Below the pieces are notes generated by a model that saw only the letters and a program-made list of their open reading frames with translations, was not told the origin of the DNA and made no database searches. DNA of 14,637 bases from an uncultured Phycisphaerales bacterium (GTDB lineage Bacteria > Planctomycetota > Phycisphaerae > UBA1845 > CAIVHJ01): the NCBI GenBank assembly GCA_903905665.1, contig CAIVHJ010000416.1, positions 1 to 14,637 on the forward strand. Reading direction: 5' to 3'. The position numbers and the translations under genes were made by a program. This document shows positions 1-7,088 of this stretch, piece by piece. The stretch's first letter is position 1, and each line of letters opens with the position of its first letter.

Positions 1-17
1 CATCCATGGCTGTCCAT
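1..17 (-). CDS. Start of a leftward gene, cut by the window edge
   Basis: On the minus strand a GGAGGT Shine-Dalgarno (positions 28-23) sits five bases before an ATG at 17-15, which opens M-D-S-H-G and leaves the window. Only five codons are visible, so no product can be named. A competing start in another frame is an ATG at 84-82, preceded by AAGGAGGT (99-92) at seven bases. That frame stays open for 28 codons to the edge, but it uses ATA and TTA codons that are uncommon in the neighbouring genes and encodes no recognisable motif, so I prefer the start at 17. The gene is divergent from folK. Confidence 0.35.
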
Positions 18-97
18 TGTTCACCTCCATGTTCCCAAAACACACATCAAGGTGTAACAATATCAGCCATGGATAGTTATGCATCACCCTCACCTCC

Positions 98-126
98 TTG
101 ACGAGAAATCTTGGGAGAGGGGTAAT
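98..126 (+). promoter_or_regulatory. Possible sigma-70-type promoter of folK
   Basis: TTGACG at 98-103 (five of six to the -35 consensus), a 17-bp spacer, then GGTAAT at 121-126 (four of six to the -10 consensus). Transcription would begin near 133 and give a leader of about 50 bases before the folK ATG at 184. The -35 overlaps the minus-strand AAGGAGGT at 92-99. Called by eye only. Confidence 0.3.
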
Positions 127-183
127 GGGATAGGCTCTTAATGGTCCACAATCGTTATTGGTTCATTGGCTGCGAGTGGTCTT

Positions 184-690
184 ATGATTTTTGTTGCGTT
201 GGGTGGAAATGTCGGAGACGTCCGTCAGGCGTTTGTGGAAGTGATGCAGGTTTGGCGGCGGGGCGGGGTCGTGATTTTGGAGAAAGCGTCGTCGCTTTAT
301 GAAACAGAACCTCTTGGCGGCCCGTTGGATCAGCCGACGTTCCTCAACGCCGTTTGCCGGATTACGACCCATCTTTCTCCGAAAGAGCTTTTGACGACGT
401 TCCAGGGTATTGAGAATCAATCGGGGCGGGTCCGAGCGATTCCCGGTGGTCCCCGGACGCTGGACCTCGACCTGTTGCTGTACGACGAGCAGATTCTTGA
501 GGAACCCGGGTTGGTCGTCCCGCATCCTCGAATGCACGAGCGGCGGTTTGTGCTCGAACCACTGGCGGAGATCGCGCCCGATGTGGTTCATTCCCGACTG
601 GAGAAATCCATTTGGGAACTTCTGTCGTCGTCGGATGTTCAGCGTCAGTTGGTTCGGAAGATGTCGGGGCCGGACTGGATTACTGGCTGA
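184..690 (+). CDS. folK: 2-amino-4-hydroxy-6-hydroxymethyldihydropteridine pyrophosphokinase
   Basis: HPPK transfers pyrophosphate from ATP to 6-hydroxymethyl-7,8-dihydropterin in cytosolic folate synthesis. The 168-residue protein has the usual length and the full set of motifs: ALGGNVGD near residues 5-12, YETEP at 39-43 followed by Q-x2-FLNA, the signature GPRTLDLDLLLY at 89-100 with the two magnesium-binding aspartates D94 and D96, and PHPRMHERRFVLEPLAEIAP at 113-132. I chose the ATG at 184 because MIFVALGGN matches the family's N-terminus. A TTG at 166 would add six residues and has no better ribosome site. The Shine-Dalgarno is poor for both starts. No folB, folP or folE lies next to it, so the gene seems to stand alone. 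Its last 11 bases overlap the end of the convergent cNMP-domain gene. Confidence 0.95.
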   Translation: MIFVALGGNVGDVRQAFVEVMQVWRRGGVVILEKASSLYETEPLGGPLDQPTFLNAVCRITTHLSPKELLTTFQGIENQSGRVRAIPGGPRTLDLDLLLYDEQILEEPGLVVPHPRMHERRFVLEPLAEIAPDVVHSRLEKSIWELLSSSDVQRQLVRKMSGPDWITG

Positions 691-1504
691 ATCGCTCGTA
701 TTTTTTCCAGCGGGCGGTGGTTCGGGCAAGCCGTCGGACGACGGTTTCGGCGATCAGTTTGTAGATTTTGATGAACAACTTCGGCTGGTCCGCCTCGAAA
801 CGCCAAAAACCGGTTCGACTGAACTGGATCAACCACGAATGGTCCACCGCCGCCACCGAAGCCGAGTGGGGCCGGTCCGCTACGATGATCCGCATTTCCC
901 CCGCAAATTGTCCGATCGACAGTGCGGCAATGTTGTCCGTCGGATCGGTGGGGTCGGATTTGTAGGCCTTCAGATTTCCGCCCGTCACGATGTAGAGGTC
1001 GTTTTCGTCGGGTGATTTTTCACCCACTTTGTAGAGGACTTCGCTTTTTTCCAGTTCGCGGGTTCCGGCGATTCGGGCCAGGTCGAAGCAGTCGCCGGAT
1101 TCGAGATGTTGGTACTGTTCAAACGTTAGAAAAAAACGGCGCATGGATTCGCCGACGGCTTCGAGATAATCGTGGATGAGAAATCGTCCCTGTCCCACCA
1201 CATGGATGCCGCGGAAATTCTGGTTCGAATCGAAGGGGGGGAGCGGATCGGTGACTTCTGCGTCCACCCAGATGCTGAGGTTCGGATCGTTGCAATACAA
1301 CAGCAGGCGGCAGGATTGTCCGTTTTCCAGGTCGCAGGGCCGACCGGCGCAGATTCGGTTATCCCTGATTTGAACGATTCTCAGGGGGCGGGTCCGGTCC
1401 ATTCCTTCAGTCTGGTAGCGGATGCAAAACACCGGTGGTTTTGCGGTGCCCAATCGCTGGGCTTCTTCGAGCCGTTTTTGTATTTGTCGTTCCTGATCCG
1501 ACAT
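680..1504 (-). CDS. Cyclic-nucleotide-binding-domain (CRP-like fold) protein, no DNA-binding domain
   Basis: A 274-residue protein with a C-terminal cNMP-binding-like beta barrel at about 148-260: DLYIVTGGNLKAYK at 169-182, a phosphate-binding-cassette-like stretch at 200-219 with GE at 202-203, then a C-terminal helix rich in basic residues. Where cAMP-binding members have P-R-[SA]-A-[TS], this protein reads P-H-S-A-S, so the phosphate-binding arginine is apparently H213. No helix-turn-helix follows the barrel, so it is not a CRP/FNR transcription factor. Residues 1-20 are charged and probably helical. Residues 30-110 are unassigned; a stretch around 37-54 (basic residues, then N-R-I-C-A-G) only loosely recalls PilZ. 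No signal peptide is seen, so it is probably cytosolic. The frame is open back to 1699, but the ATG at 1504 begins the charged helix and has an AGGT upstream. Role unknown, perhaps signal sensing. Confidence 0.72.
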   Translation of the reverse strand: MSDQERQIQKRLEEAQRLGTAKPPVFCIRYQTEGMDRTRPLRIVQIRDNRICAGRPCDLENGQSCRLLLYCNDPNLSIWVDAEVTDPLPPFDSNQNFRGIHVVGQGRFLIHDYLEAVGESMRRFFLTFEQYQHLESGDCFDLARIAGTRELEKSEVLYKVGEKSPDENDLYIVTGGNLKAYKSDPTDPTDNIAALSIGQFAGEMRIIVADRPHSASVAAVDHSWLIQFSRTGFWRFEADQPKLFIKIYKLIAETVVRRLARTTARWKKYERFSQ

Positions 1505-1505
1505 G

Positions 1506-1551
1506 GGTAACCTATGGTAACAGGATAAGATCGAAAGTCGATTTCGTACAA
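1506..1551 (-). promoter_or_regulatory. Possible promoter with phased repeats for the cNMP-domain gene
   Basis: Reading leftward: TTGTAC at 1551-1546 as a weak -35, an 18-bp spacer, and TATCCT at 1527-1522 as -10. The spacer and edge of the -35 contain the palindrome CGAAA-gtcga-TTTCG (1532-1546). Directly after the -10 are two copies of GTTACC (1521-1516 and 1511-1506), exactly 10 bp apart. This looks like an operator around the start point, leaving only a very short leader before the ATG at 1504. The arrangement is visible; its function is inferred. Confidence 0.3.
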
Positions 1552-1679
1552 CCCATTTTTCGGAAAATTCGTCGTGGAATACCTCGTTTGGGTCGTCCAT
1601 TGAGAAATCGTCATGGGTTGCTAAAGTGTATGCGGGCCATCCCTGAGAATGTAGATTGGCGTATTTGGGGTCGTTACCG

Positions 1680-4313
1680 GTGAGTTTAACCGAAAGCAAA
1701 TCTTTGAGTGCCGGACCCTCGCTGACGCCTGCGATGAGGCAGTGGGCGGAGCAGAAGGCACAGATTTCCGATGCGATTCTGCTGTTTCGGATGGGGGATT
1801 TCTATGAAACATTCTACGAAGACGCCAAAACCATCTCGCGAGTGCTCGGGATTGCTCTGACTTCGCGGGACAAGGGCACACCCCTGGCGGGGATTCCGTA
1901 TCACGCCCTGGACAGTTACTTGGCGAAGCTGGTGGCTGCCGGTTTCAAGGTGGCGATCTCGGAGCAGATGGAGGATCCCAGGTCCGCCAAGGGCGTGGTC
2001 AAGCGGGAGGTCGTTCGGATCGTGACTCCCGGTACGCTGACCGAAGACAATCTGCTCGACCAGACCCGCAACAACTACCTCGCCGCCGTTTACGCCGATC
2101 GATCCGAAATGGGGATCGCATGTCTGGACCTGACCACCGGCGATTTTTTCACGATGCTGAGCGACCGGGCTGGAATACTCAACGAACTGGTCCGGCTTCG
2201 GCCCGCCGAAATCCTGATCAACGAATCTCCGCAAGCGATTGAAAAAGACGTCGCCGATCAACTGACGCAACTGATCGAGGTTCGGGTGGCGCGACGTCCG
2301 CCGCACGACTTCGACGCCTTCCACGCCCAGCGATTGCTGCACGAGCGACTGGGCGTGGCCACGCTCGAAGGGTTCGGTTACGAGGCGATGGACGCTTCGT
2401 TGATTTCTGCGGGGGCGATTTTGGCTTATTTAAAGGAGACGCAGAAATCGGAATCCGCGCACGTCATCGGAATTCGTCGTCGGGTGTTTGGGGATTACGT
2501 GCAGATCGATCCGTCGTCGTGGCGATCGCTGGAAATCGAACGATCGCTTCGACAGGGATCAGCCGAAGGAACCCTGTGGTCGGCTGTGAACCGTACTAGC
2601 AGCGCCATGGGGGCGCGAGCCTTGCGGGAATCGTTGCGGTTTCCGCTACAGCGGGCCGAGCCGATCGCTGCGCGACAGGATGCGGTTGCGGAATTGCTGA
2701 CCGACCCAACGCGGTTGAAGAACATCCGTTTGCGGCTCCGCGAATTATGCGACATCGAGAGGATCACCGCGCGGGTGGGGTTGAGTCGTTGTTCGCCGCG
2801 CGATTTGGTCGGCCTCGGACAAAGTCTGCATCGGATCGAAAAAATCCGCGAGGACCTCGCCGCCGTGCAATCCGCCGAATTGCAGGAGGTCCGATCGCAC
2901 CTCGAGGGATTGAATGAGTTGGGCGACTATCTGAACGGTGCGTTGCGGTCCGATGCACCGACCGTCATTCGGGAGGGGGGGATCATCGCAACGGGTTTCC
3001 ATGCCGAGTTGGATCGATTGCACGGCATCGGTCACGACGGGCAGCAGTGGTTGGCGGAGTATCAGGCGCGCGAGGTGCAGCGCACCGGCATTTCGTCGCT
3101 GAAGGTCGGGTTCAATCGGGTGTTCGGTTATTACATCGAGGTGACCCACACGCACCGCGATTTGGTTCCTGCGAATTACGTGCGCAAGCAGACGATCAAA
3201 AATGCCGAACGATACATCACCGACGAACTCAAGACATACGAGACTGAGGTGTTGACGGCTCAGGAAAAAGCCAACGAACTGGAGTATCAGTTGTTTCTCC
3301 AGATCATGGCGTATGCCGCGACGTTCATTCCGAAGTTGCTTGAGGCGGCCCGCGCGGTGGGGGTGCTCGATTTGCTGGTTGGTTTTTCGGTGTTGGCAGC
3401 CGAACGAGGTTACGTTCGGCCGGAACTATCCTCCGAAAACGAATTGATCATCCGGGATGGTCGTCATCCGGTGTTGGAGCAGACGCTGGGGCAGTTTGTC
3501 CCCAACGATGCGCTCCTTAACGCCACAGATGACCGATTGTTGATTATCACCGGACCCAACATGGCGGGCAAAAGTACGTACATTCGGCAAGTGGCGCTGC
3601 TGGTATTGCTCGCGCAGACGGGATCGTATGTTCCCGCCGCTTCGATGCGATGGAGTGTCGTTGATCGGATTTTTGCTCGTGTGGGCGCCAGCGACGAACT
3701 GGTCCGAGGTCAGTCCACGTTCATGGTCGAGATGATCGAGTCCGCCCACATCCTCAATAACGCCACCGAACGCTCGCTCGTGATCATCGACGAGTTGGGA
3801 CGAGGAACCAGCACGTATGACGGGTTATCGCTGGCGTGGGCGATTTGCGAACACATCGCGCGGCACGTCGGATGCCGGACGCTGTTCGCCACGCATTACC
3901 ACGAGTTGACGGAGTTGGCGCGGTTGCTTCCGGGGGTGCGGAACTACAACGTCGCCGTTCGGGAATGGCCCGGCGATCATCCTCACGAGGACAAGATCGT
4001 TTTTTTGCACAAGATCGTGGAAGGCGGGACGGACAAGAGTTACGGAGTGCACGTGGCGCAGATCGCCGGAATTCCCCCCGTCGTGGTCGCGCGAAGCCGG
4101 GAAGTGCTTCGTACTTTGGAATCCGGTTTGTCCCGGAGCAGTCTCCGCGAAGTGTTGACGGGTCGGCCGGCGCCGACGCCCGATCAGCAACTCGAACTCT
4201 TTTCTGTTCAGGACGATCGTCTTCGCCAAAAACTCCTCAGTCTTGACCTCAGCAACATCACGTCGCTGGAGGCGCTTGGGCAGATCAAGGAACTTCAGGA
4301 CGAAGCCCGATGA
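1680..4313 (+). CDS. mutS: DNA mismatch repair protein MutS
   Basis: MutS recognises base mismatches and small loops and, with ATP, signals to MutL. From the GTG at 1680 the protein has 877 residues, normal for MutS1. Visible in order: the mismatch-binding domain with GDFYETFYEDAK (the F41-x-E43 wedge), connector and lever/core domains, the clamp, then the ABC-type ATPase with Walker A GPNMAGKST near 625, Walker B and D-loop IIDELGRGTSTYDG near 702, and the FATHYHEL switch near 736. The C-terminal QLELF and the dimerisation tail (TSLEALGQIKEL) are intact. The start is uncertain: a TTG at 1656 would add eight residues, and no strong Shine-Dalgarno precedes either. The family core (TPAMRQW) begins about 17 residues after the GTG. 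mutL is not nearby. Divergent from the cNMP-domain gene and convergent with the adenylate-kinase-family gene, 28 bp away. Confidence 0.97.
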   Translation: MSLTESKSLSAGPSLTPAMRQWAEQKAQISDAILLFRMGDFYETFYEDAKTISRVLGIALTSRDKGTPLAGIPYHALDSYLAKLVAAGFKVAISEQMEDPRSAKGVVKREVVRIVTPGTLTEDNLLDQTRNNYLAAVYADRSEMGIACLDLTTGDFFTMLSDRAGILNELVRLRPAEILINESPQAIEKDVADQLTQLIEVRVARRPPHDFDAFHAQRLLHERLGVATLEGFGYEAMDASLISAGAILAYLKETQKSESAHVIGIRRRVFGDYVQIDPSSWRSLEIERSLRQGSAEGTLWSAVNRTSSAMGARALRESLRFPLQRAEPIAARQDAVAELLTDPTRLKNIRLRLRELCDIERITARVGLSRCSPRDLVGLGQSLHRIEKIREDLAAVQSAELQEVRSHLEGLNELGDYLNGALRSDAPTVIREGGIIATGFHAELDRLHGIGHDGQQWLAEYQAREVQRTGISSLKVGFNRVFGYYIEVTHTHRDLVPANYVRKQTIKNAERYITDELKTYETEVLTAQEKANELEYQLFLQIMAYAATFIPKLLEAARAVGVLDLLVGFSVLAAERGYVRPELSSENELIIRDGRHPVLEQTLGQFVPNDALLNATDDRLLIITGPNMAGKSTYIRQVALLVLLAQTGSYVPAASMRWSVVDRIFARVGASDELVRGQSTFMVEMIESAHILNNATERSLVIIDELGRGTSTYDGLSLAWAICEHIARHVGCRTLFATHYHELTELARLLPGVRNYNVAVREWPGDHPHEDKIVFLHKIVEGGTDKSYGVHVAQIAGIPPVVVARSREVLRTLESGLSRSSLREVLTGRPAPTPDQQLELFSVQDDRLRQKLLSLDLSNITSLEALGQIKELQDEAR

Positions 4314-4341
4314 AAATCGCTTCGAGACCGACAGGATCACG

Positions 4342-4944
4342 TCACACGACCGTTGCTGTCAGTCCGACGCAGGCGGTGAAAATATCCCGCGCGACTAAGA
4401 GCGGATGCTGATCGGCATTGATCCGAATGATTCGGTCGGGGGGATATTTCTTCAAAACGGGTTCGGTGGATTCGCGATAAACTGCAATACGTTTGCGGAT
4501 CACGTTTTCGTCGGTGTCATCGAGGCGGTTTTCCTTGATCGCGCGGCCTTTGAGTCGTTCGATCAGACGGGTTTCCTCGATTTCGAGCGAAAGAACGCGT
4601 AGCACGTTCAGGTGGTCGCGGAGCAAATCGACCTGAGACGTCGTGCGCGGGATTCCATCGGAAATCAACACGTGATATTCGGGGATGAATTGTTCCAGAT
4701 TGACGAGTCCCTGCATGTGGCGGAGCCAGACCCGCACCGTCAGTTCGTCCGGAACGAGCAATCCTTTCGACGAGTATGATTTGAATTCGCGGCCGATGGC
4801 GCTTTGCGGGGACAGGCCCCGGAAGATGTCACCGCTGGCGACGTGGACAAAATTCGGAAACTTGCCCAGAACCGCCCCTTGCGTTCCTTTTCCACAGCCG
4901 GGGGGACCAAACAGCAGAATCGCCTGATATTGGGTTTCGCCCAT
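4342..4944 (-). CDS. Adenylate kinase family nucleoside monophosphate kinase (short LID)
   Basis: A 200-residue cytosolic P-loop kinase expected to move phosphate between ATP and a nucleoside monophosphate. Seen: Walker A GPPGCGKGT at 13-21; ASGDIFR at 36-42, equivalent to TGDMLR of adenylate kinase; DGIPRT at 96-101 where the family usually has DGFPRT; R130-LKGR-134 and NRLDD at 139-143, then RKRIAVY with T160-E-P. The LID is the short kind, without the 30-residue zinc-type insertion of long bacterial enzymes. The changes DGFPRT to DGIPRT and TGDM to SGDI leave open whether this is the housekeeping enzyme or a paralogue with another substrate. The start at 4944 has AAGGGA about nine bases upstream, and a promoter with a perfect TATAAT lies 47-52 bases upstream. 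It follows the foldase gene after 142 bp and converges with mutS. Confidence 0.87.
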   Translation of the reverse strand: MGETQYQAILLFGPPGCGKGTQGAVLGKFPNFVHVASGDIFRGLSPQSAIGREFKSYSSKGLLVPDELTVRVWLRHMQGLVNLEQFIPEYHVLISDGIPRTTSQVDLLRDHLNVLRVLSLEIEETRLIERLKGRAIKENRLDDTDENVIRKRIAVYRESTEPVLKKYPPDRIIRINADQHPLLVARDIFTACVGLTATVV

Positions 4945-4990
4945 ACATGCTTCCCTTCACAAAAAGATGCCGTCCTATTTTCGTGTCGGG

Positions 4991-5020
4991 ATTATACCCC
5001 GTTGGGGGGGTATTCGAGAA
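4991..5020 (-). promoter_or_regulatory. Predicted promoter of the adenylate-kinase-family gene, overlapping a palindrome
   Basis: Reading leftward: TTCTCG (5020-5015, three of six to the -35 consensus), an 18-bp spacer, then a perfect TATAAT (4996-4991). The leader would be about 40 bases. The spacer and the first half of the -10 are covered by the inverted repeat ATACCCC (4994-5000) / GGGGTAT (5007-5013) with a 6-base centre, so a bound repressor or melted hairpin could control it. Confidence 0.45.
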
Positions 5021-5045
5021 GAGAAGGGTATGAAGGGGGTCGATG
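5001..5045 (-). terminator. C-rich, G-poor stretch: possible Rho utilisation region after the foldase gene
   Basis: In the leftward transcript these 45 bases contain 23 C and only 2 G, a strong C-over-G excess of the sort used by Rho. The stretch begins about 40 bases after the foldase stop codon and no intrinsic hairpin with a U tract is present there. It could end transcription of the upstream unit just before the promoter of the next gene. Inferred from composition only. Confidence 0.3.
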
Positions 5046-5086
5046 GCCATCCACGGCGGATTCGGCGAGTAGTGGGGGGGGCCGTG

Positions 5087-6166
5087 TTATTGTTTTTTGT
5101 TTCCGTTCGTGTATTTTTCAGTGAATTGTTGTTTCAGGACGGGGCGTTCGATTTTGATCTCGGCTTCGCGGAACAGACGTTCTTCCATTTGTTGCATCAA
5201 CTGACGGGTTTGTGTGTCCCGGAGTTGTCGGCGGAGGGTATCTGCGATTTCGGGGGTCATCACGCTTTCTCGCGAAGGTTCAAGACGCTCCATCTGAAAG
5301 AGATGAAACTGGCCGTCGATCCGAACCGCGTCGGAAAGTTGACCAGGTTGCAGACTGAAAACCGTTTTTCGCATCATGAGCGGGACTTGATCATCCTTTT
5401 CGCTGATGGGGGGGAGCAATCCGCCATCGAGACCACTGAGTCGATTCAGACTGTGCTGGCGGGCCAGCGCGGTGAATTCCTCACCTTGTGACAAGCGATT
5501 CCTGATTTCGGTCACAGCCGACAAATCCGCCAACACGATGTGACGCACGATTGCCCTGGGTCCGTATTGGATTTCAAACTCACGTTGCACGTCCTTGTCG
5601 CTCACGCGAACGTCCTCCGCCGTCAACCGGCGCAGAGTCGCATTGCGTTCCATGCTCATCATGTACTCCTGTCGGGAGATATTTTTGTCTTGCAGGAAAT
5701 CCTTGAGCAATTGTTCCCCCGTTCGTCGCAACTCCGCCTCAGAAGCGGCGGTCGAAACTGCGCGGGCCATTTCGATGACCGAGCGGTTATATTCGGCGGT
5801 CACGTCGGCATCCGAGATTTGTACCCCTTGTTGCTGCGCCCGTTGTCTGGCGAGTTCCAGCCCTACCAACTGTTCAAGAACGCTCAGCCCGTAACTTTCT
5901 TCCAGCAATCGATCAAACCGGCCCGAAAAAATCGGATGGCCGTTGACCGTGGCGATTGCGGGGCCGTCGTTTGTCAAAGAATCTGCTTTCCCCGATTCGG
6001 CGGTTTTGGATGTCGGACTACCCTGCGAACTTTGGTGGGCGCTTTTCTGCGGTTGGTCCAGAAGCGTATGAACCGCGCGAGAATCCGACGATTCACCGGA
6101 TTGACATGACGAGACAGCCGACAAAAACACGACCGCCAGTATTCGATCGTACGGATGATGTTTCAT
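5087..6166 (-). CDS. SurA/PrsA-type peptidyl-prolyl isomerase lipoprotein
   Basis: A 359-residue predicted envelope foldase. It starts with a lipoprotein signal peptide: charged MKHHPYDR, hydrophobic ILAVVFLSA, then the lipobox V-S-S-C with the lipidated C21. A low-complexity Ser/Gln/Lys linker runs to about residue 65. Residues 70-195 resemble the SurA N-terminal chaperone domain (ATVNGHPI, then ISDADV). Residues 204-297 form a parvulin-type rotamase domain: RAIVRHIVLAD, GEEFTALARQHS, GLDGGLLPPI, VFSLQPGQLSDAV, then a final strand. The C-terminal 60 residues are helical and charged. Its ATG overlaps the TGA of the upstream zinc-ribbon gene (ATGA, 6163-6166), so translation of the two is probably coupled. 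Probably assists folding of exported proteins; its substrates and whether the rotamase is active cannot be read from the sequence. Confidence 0.85.
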   Translation of the reverse strand: MKHHPYDRILAVVFLSAVSSCQSGESSDSRAVHTLLDQPQKSAHQSSQGSPTSKTAESGKADSLTNDGPAIATVNGHPIFSGRFDRLLEESYGLSVLEQLVGLELARQRAQQQGVQISDADVTAEYNRSVIEMARAVSTAASEAELRRTGEQLLKDFLQDKNISRQEYMMSMERNATLRRLTAEDVRVSDKDVQREFEIQYGPRAIVRHIVLADLSAVTEIRNRLSQGEEFTALARQHSLNRLSGLDGGLLPPISEKDDQVPLMMRKTVFSLQPGQLSDAVRIDGQFHLFQMERLEPSRESVMTPEIADTLRRQLRDTQTRQLMQQMEERLFREAEIKIERPVLKQQFTEKYTNGNKKQ

Positions 6167-6999
6167 GGTCCGCCACCCGAAGGATTGACCGCCGGTTTCA
6201 CCATACTGGCTGGCGAAGATGGACTGTTTGAGTTCGTCGTCGAGGAAGAACCGCCACCCCCAACCCTGGTAAAGGCCACCATCAGCAACACGACCACCAC
6301 TGCGATTCCGAAGAGAATGAGTGGGGCTTTCCCCGGTGACGAATCGCGAGTGCGGGCGGCGTGTTTGACGTCAGTCGGAAGGCCGATTTCCTGAAACGCC
6401 TGTTGCAGTTCGGGGACCGGAGCCACCACCTGGTCTGCAGGATAGGCGGTCGGAGGAGGTTCCGTCGGTTTCGAATCCGGAATATCGAATTGGCCGGGTC
6501 GGAAATGGCCGTTCAATACGGCTTTGCATTTAGGACAATACCGTTCGTCGGTTCGGATGAGTTTTTCCTGGCAGTTCCAGCACCGACCGAGGTGTCGGGC
6601 GACAAGCGGGGTTTCGGTGGCAAATCGCCACTGATAGTACGTGGTGGGTCCGCGAATGATTGTCGTGCGATTGATCAGTCCTCGTTTGATCTGTAGCAGG
6701 ACCCGCTCGAGCGAAATACCGGGGATCGGCCGCAAATTGTCATACACAAACCACGGACCGCTGTTTTCCGCCATTTTTTGAAGCATGGGTTGTGAAAGGT
6801 CCTGGTGACAGCTTCCACACAGGGTCGCCGATCGAGGATTCAACTGACCGCACGAGGAGCACGGAGTCGAATCCCCATGCCATGCTTCCTTTGAAAGCAG
6901 ACTCAGCGGCCCGAATCCGGCACGGGCAGCCACCGCCAGTGGATGATCCGGGTTTTCTTCGGGTGTCAATATATTCGATGAGCGAGATTCATCGGTCAT
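6163..6999 (-). CDS. Membrane protein with two zinc ribbons and a GYF_2-like domain
   Basis: A 278-residue protein of unknown function. Two four-cysteine zinc ribbons are clear: C47-x2-C50 with C61-x2-C64, and C140-x2-C143 with C155-x2-C158. Between them, residues 82-138 (GPWFVYDNLRPIPGISLERV, then a WRFATETPLVARHLG end) resemble the GYF_2 family often found in planctomycete membrane proteins. A Pro-rich linker follows, then one transmembrane helix at about 226-244 (APLILFGIAVVVVLLMVAF) and a short Gly/Ser/Asn-rich tail. With no signal peptide, the zinc ribbons most likely face the cytosol and the tail faces outward. Its TGA overlaps the ATG of the foldase lipoprotein by four bases, so the two are made together. 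An AAGAGAA lies upstream of the ATG. The cysteine pattern and helix are certain; the GYF_2 assignment is a judgement by eye. Confidence 0.82.
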   Translation of the reverse strand: MTDESRSSNILTPEENPDHPLAVAARAGFGPLSLLSKEAWHGDSTPCSSCGQLNPRSATLCGSCHQDLSQPMLQKMAENSGPWFVYDNLRPIPGISLERVLLQIKRGLINRTTIIRGPTTYYQWRFATETPLVARHLGRCWNCQEKLIRTDERYCPKCKAVLNGHFRPGQFDIPDSKPTEPPPTAYPADQVVAPVPELQQAFQEIGLPTDVKHAARTRDSSPGKAPLILFGIAVVVVLLMVAFTRVGGGGSSSTTNSNSPSSPASMVKPAVNPSGGGP

Positions 7000-7065
7000 T
7001 TTGTTTCTCTTTGAAACGCCTGTTCTATAAAAACAACGTCACCAATGCTCATGTTCTACGACATC

Positions 7066-7088
7066 GCCCCGGCGTGGTTCACGGGGGC
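7066..7088 (-). terminator. GC-rich hairpin downstream of the nif3-family gene
   Basis: GCCCC (7066-7070) pairs with GGGGC (7084-7088), and CGTG (7073-7076) with CACG (7080-7083). The loop has three bases and there is a two-base bulge at 7071-7072. It lies about 20 bases past the nif3 stop codon in the leftward transcript and 67 bases before the next ATG. No U tract follows, so it may be a processing, pausing or mRNA-stability element instead of a true intrinsic terminator. Confidence 0.35.

Noticed and set aside
163..729. 188-codon minus frame opposite folK
   Set aside because: It is the reverse shadow of folK, which has all HPPK motifs; the translated frame is Arg/Pro/Asn-rich with no domain.
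410..1015. 201-codon plus frame across folK and the cNMP-domain gene
   Set aside because: It overlaps two supported genes in other frames, has no ribosome site and reads as low-information Arg/Trp/Gly-rich sequence.
1686..2342. 218-codon minus frame inside mutS
   Set aside because: Antisense shadow of the MutS mismatch-binding and connector regions, with no recognisable domain.
4829..5050. 73-codon minus frame overlapping the kinase start
   Set aside because: It runs through the promoter and out of frame over the P-loop of the kinase gene; no ribosome site.
5001..5081. G runs on the plus strand as a G-quadruplex
   Set aside because: The runs are separated by about 15, 6 and over 30 bases, too far apart for a standard motif; the C-rich reading of the transcript explains them better.
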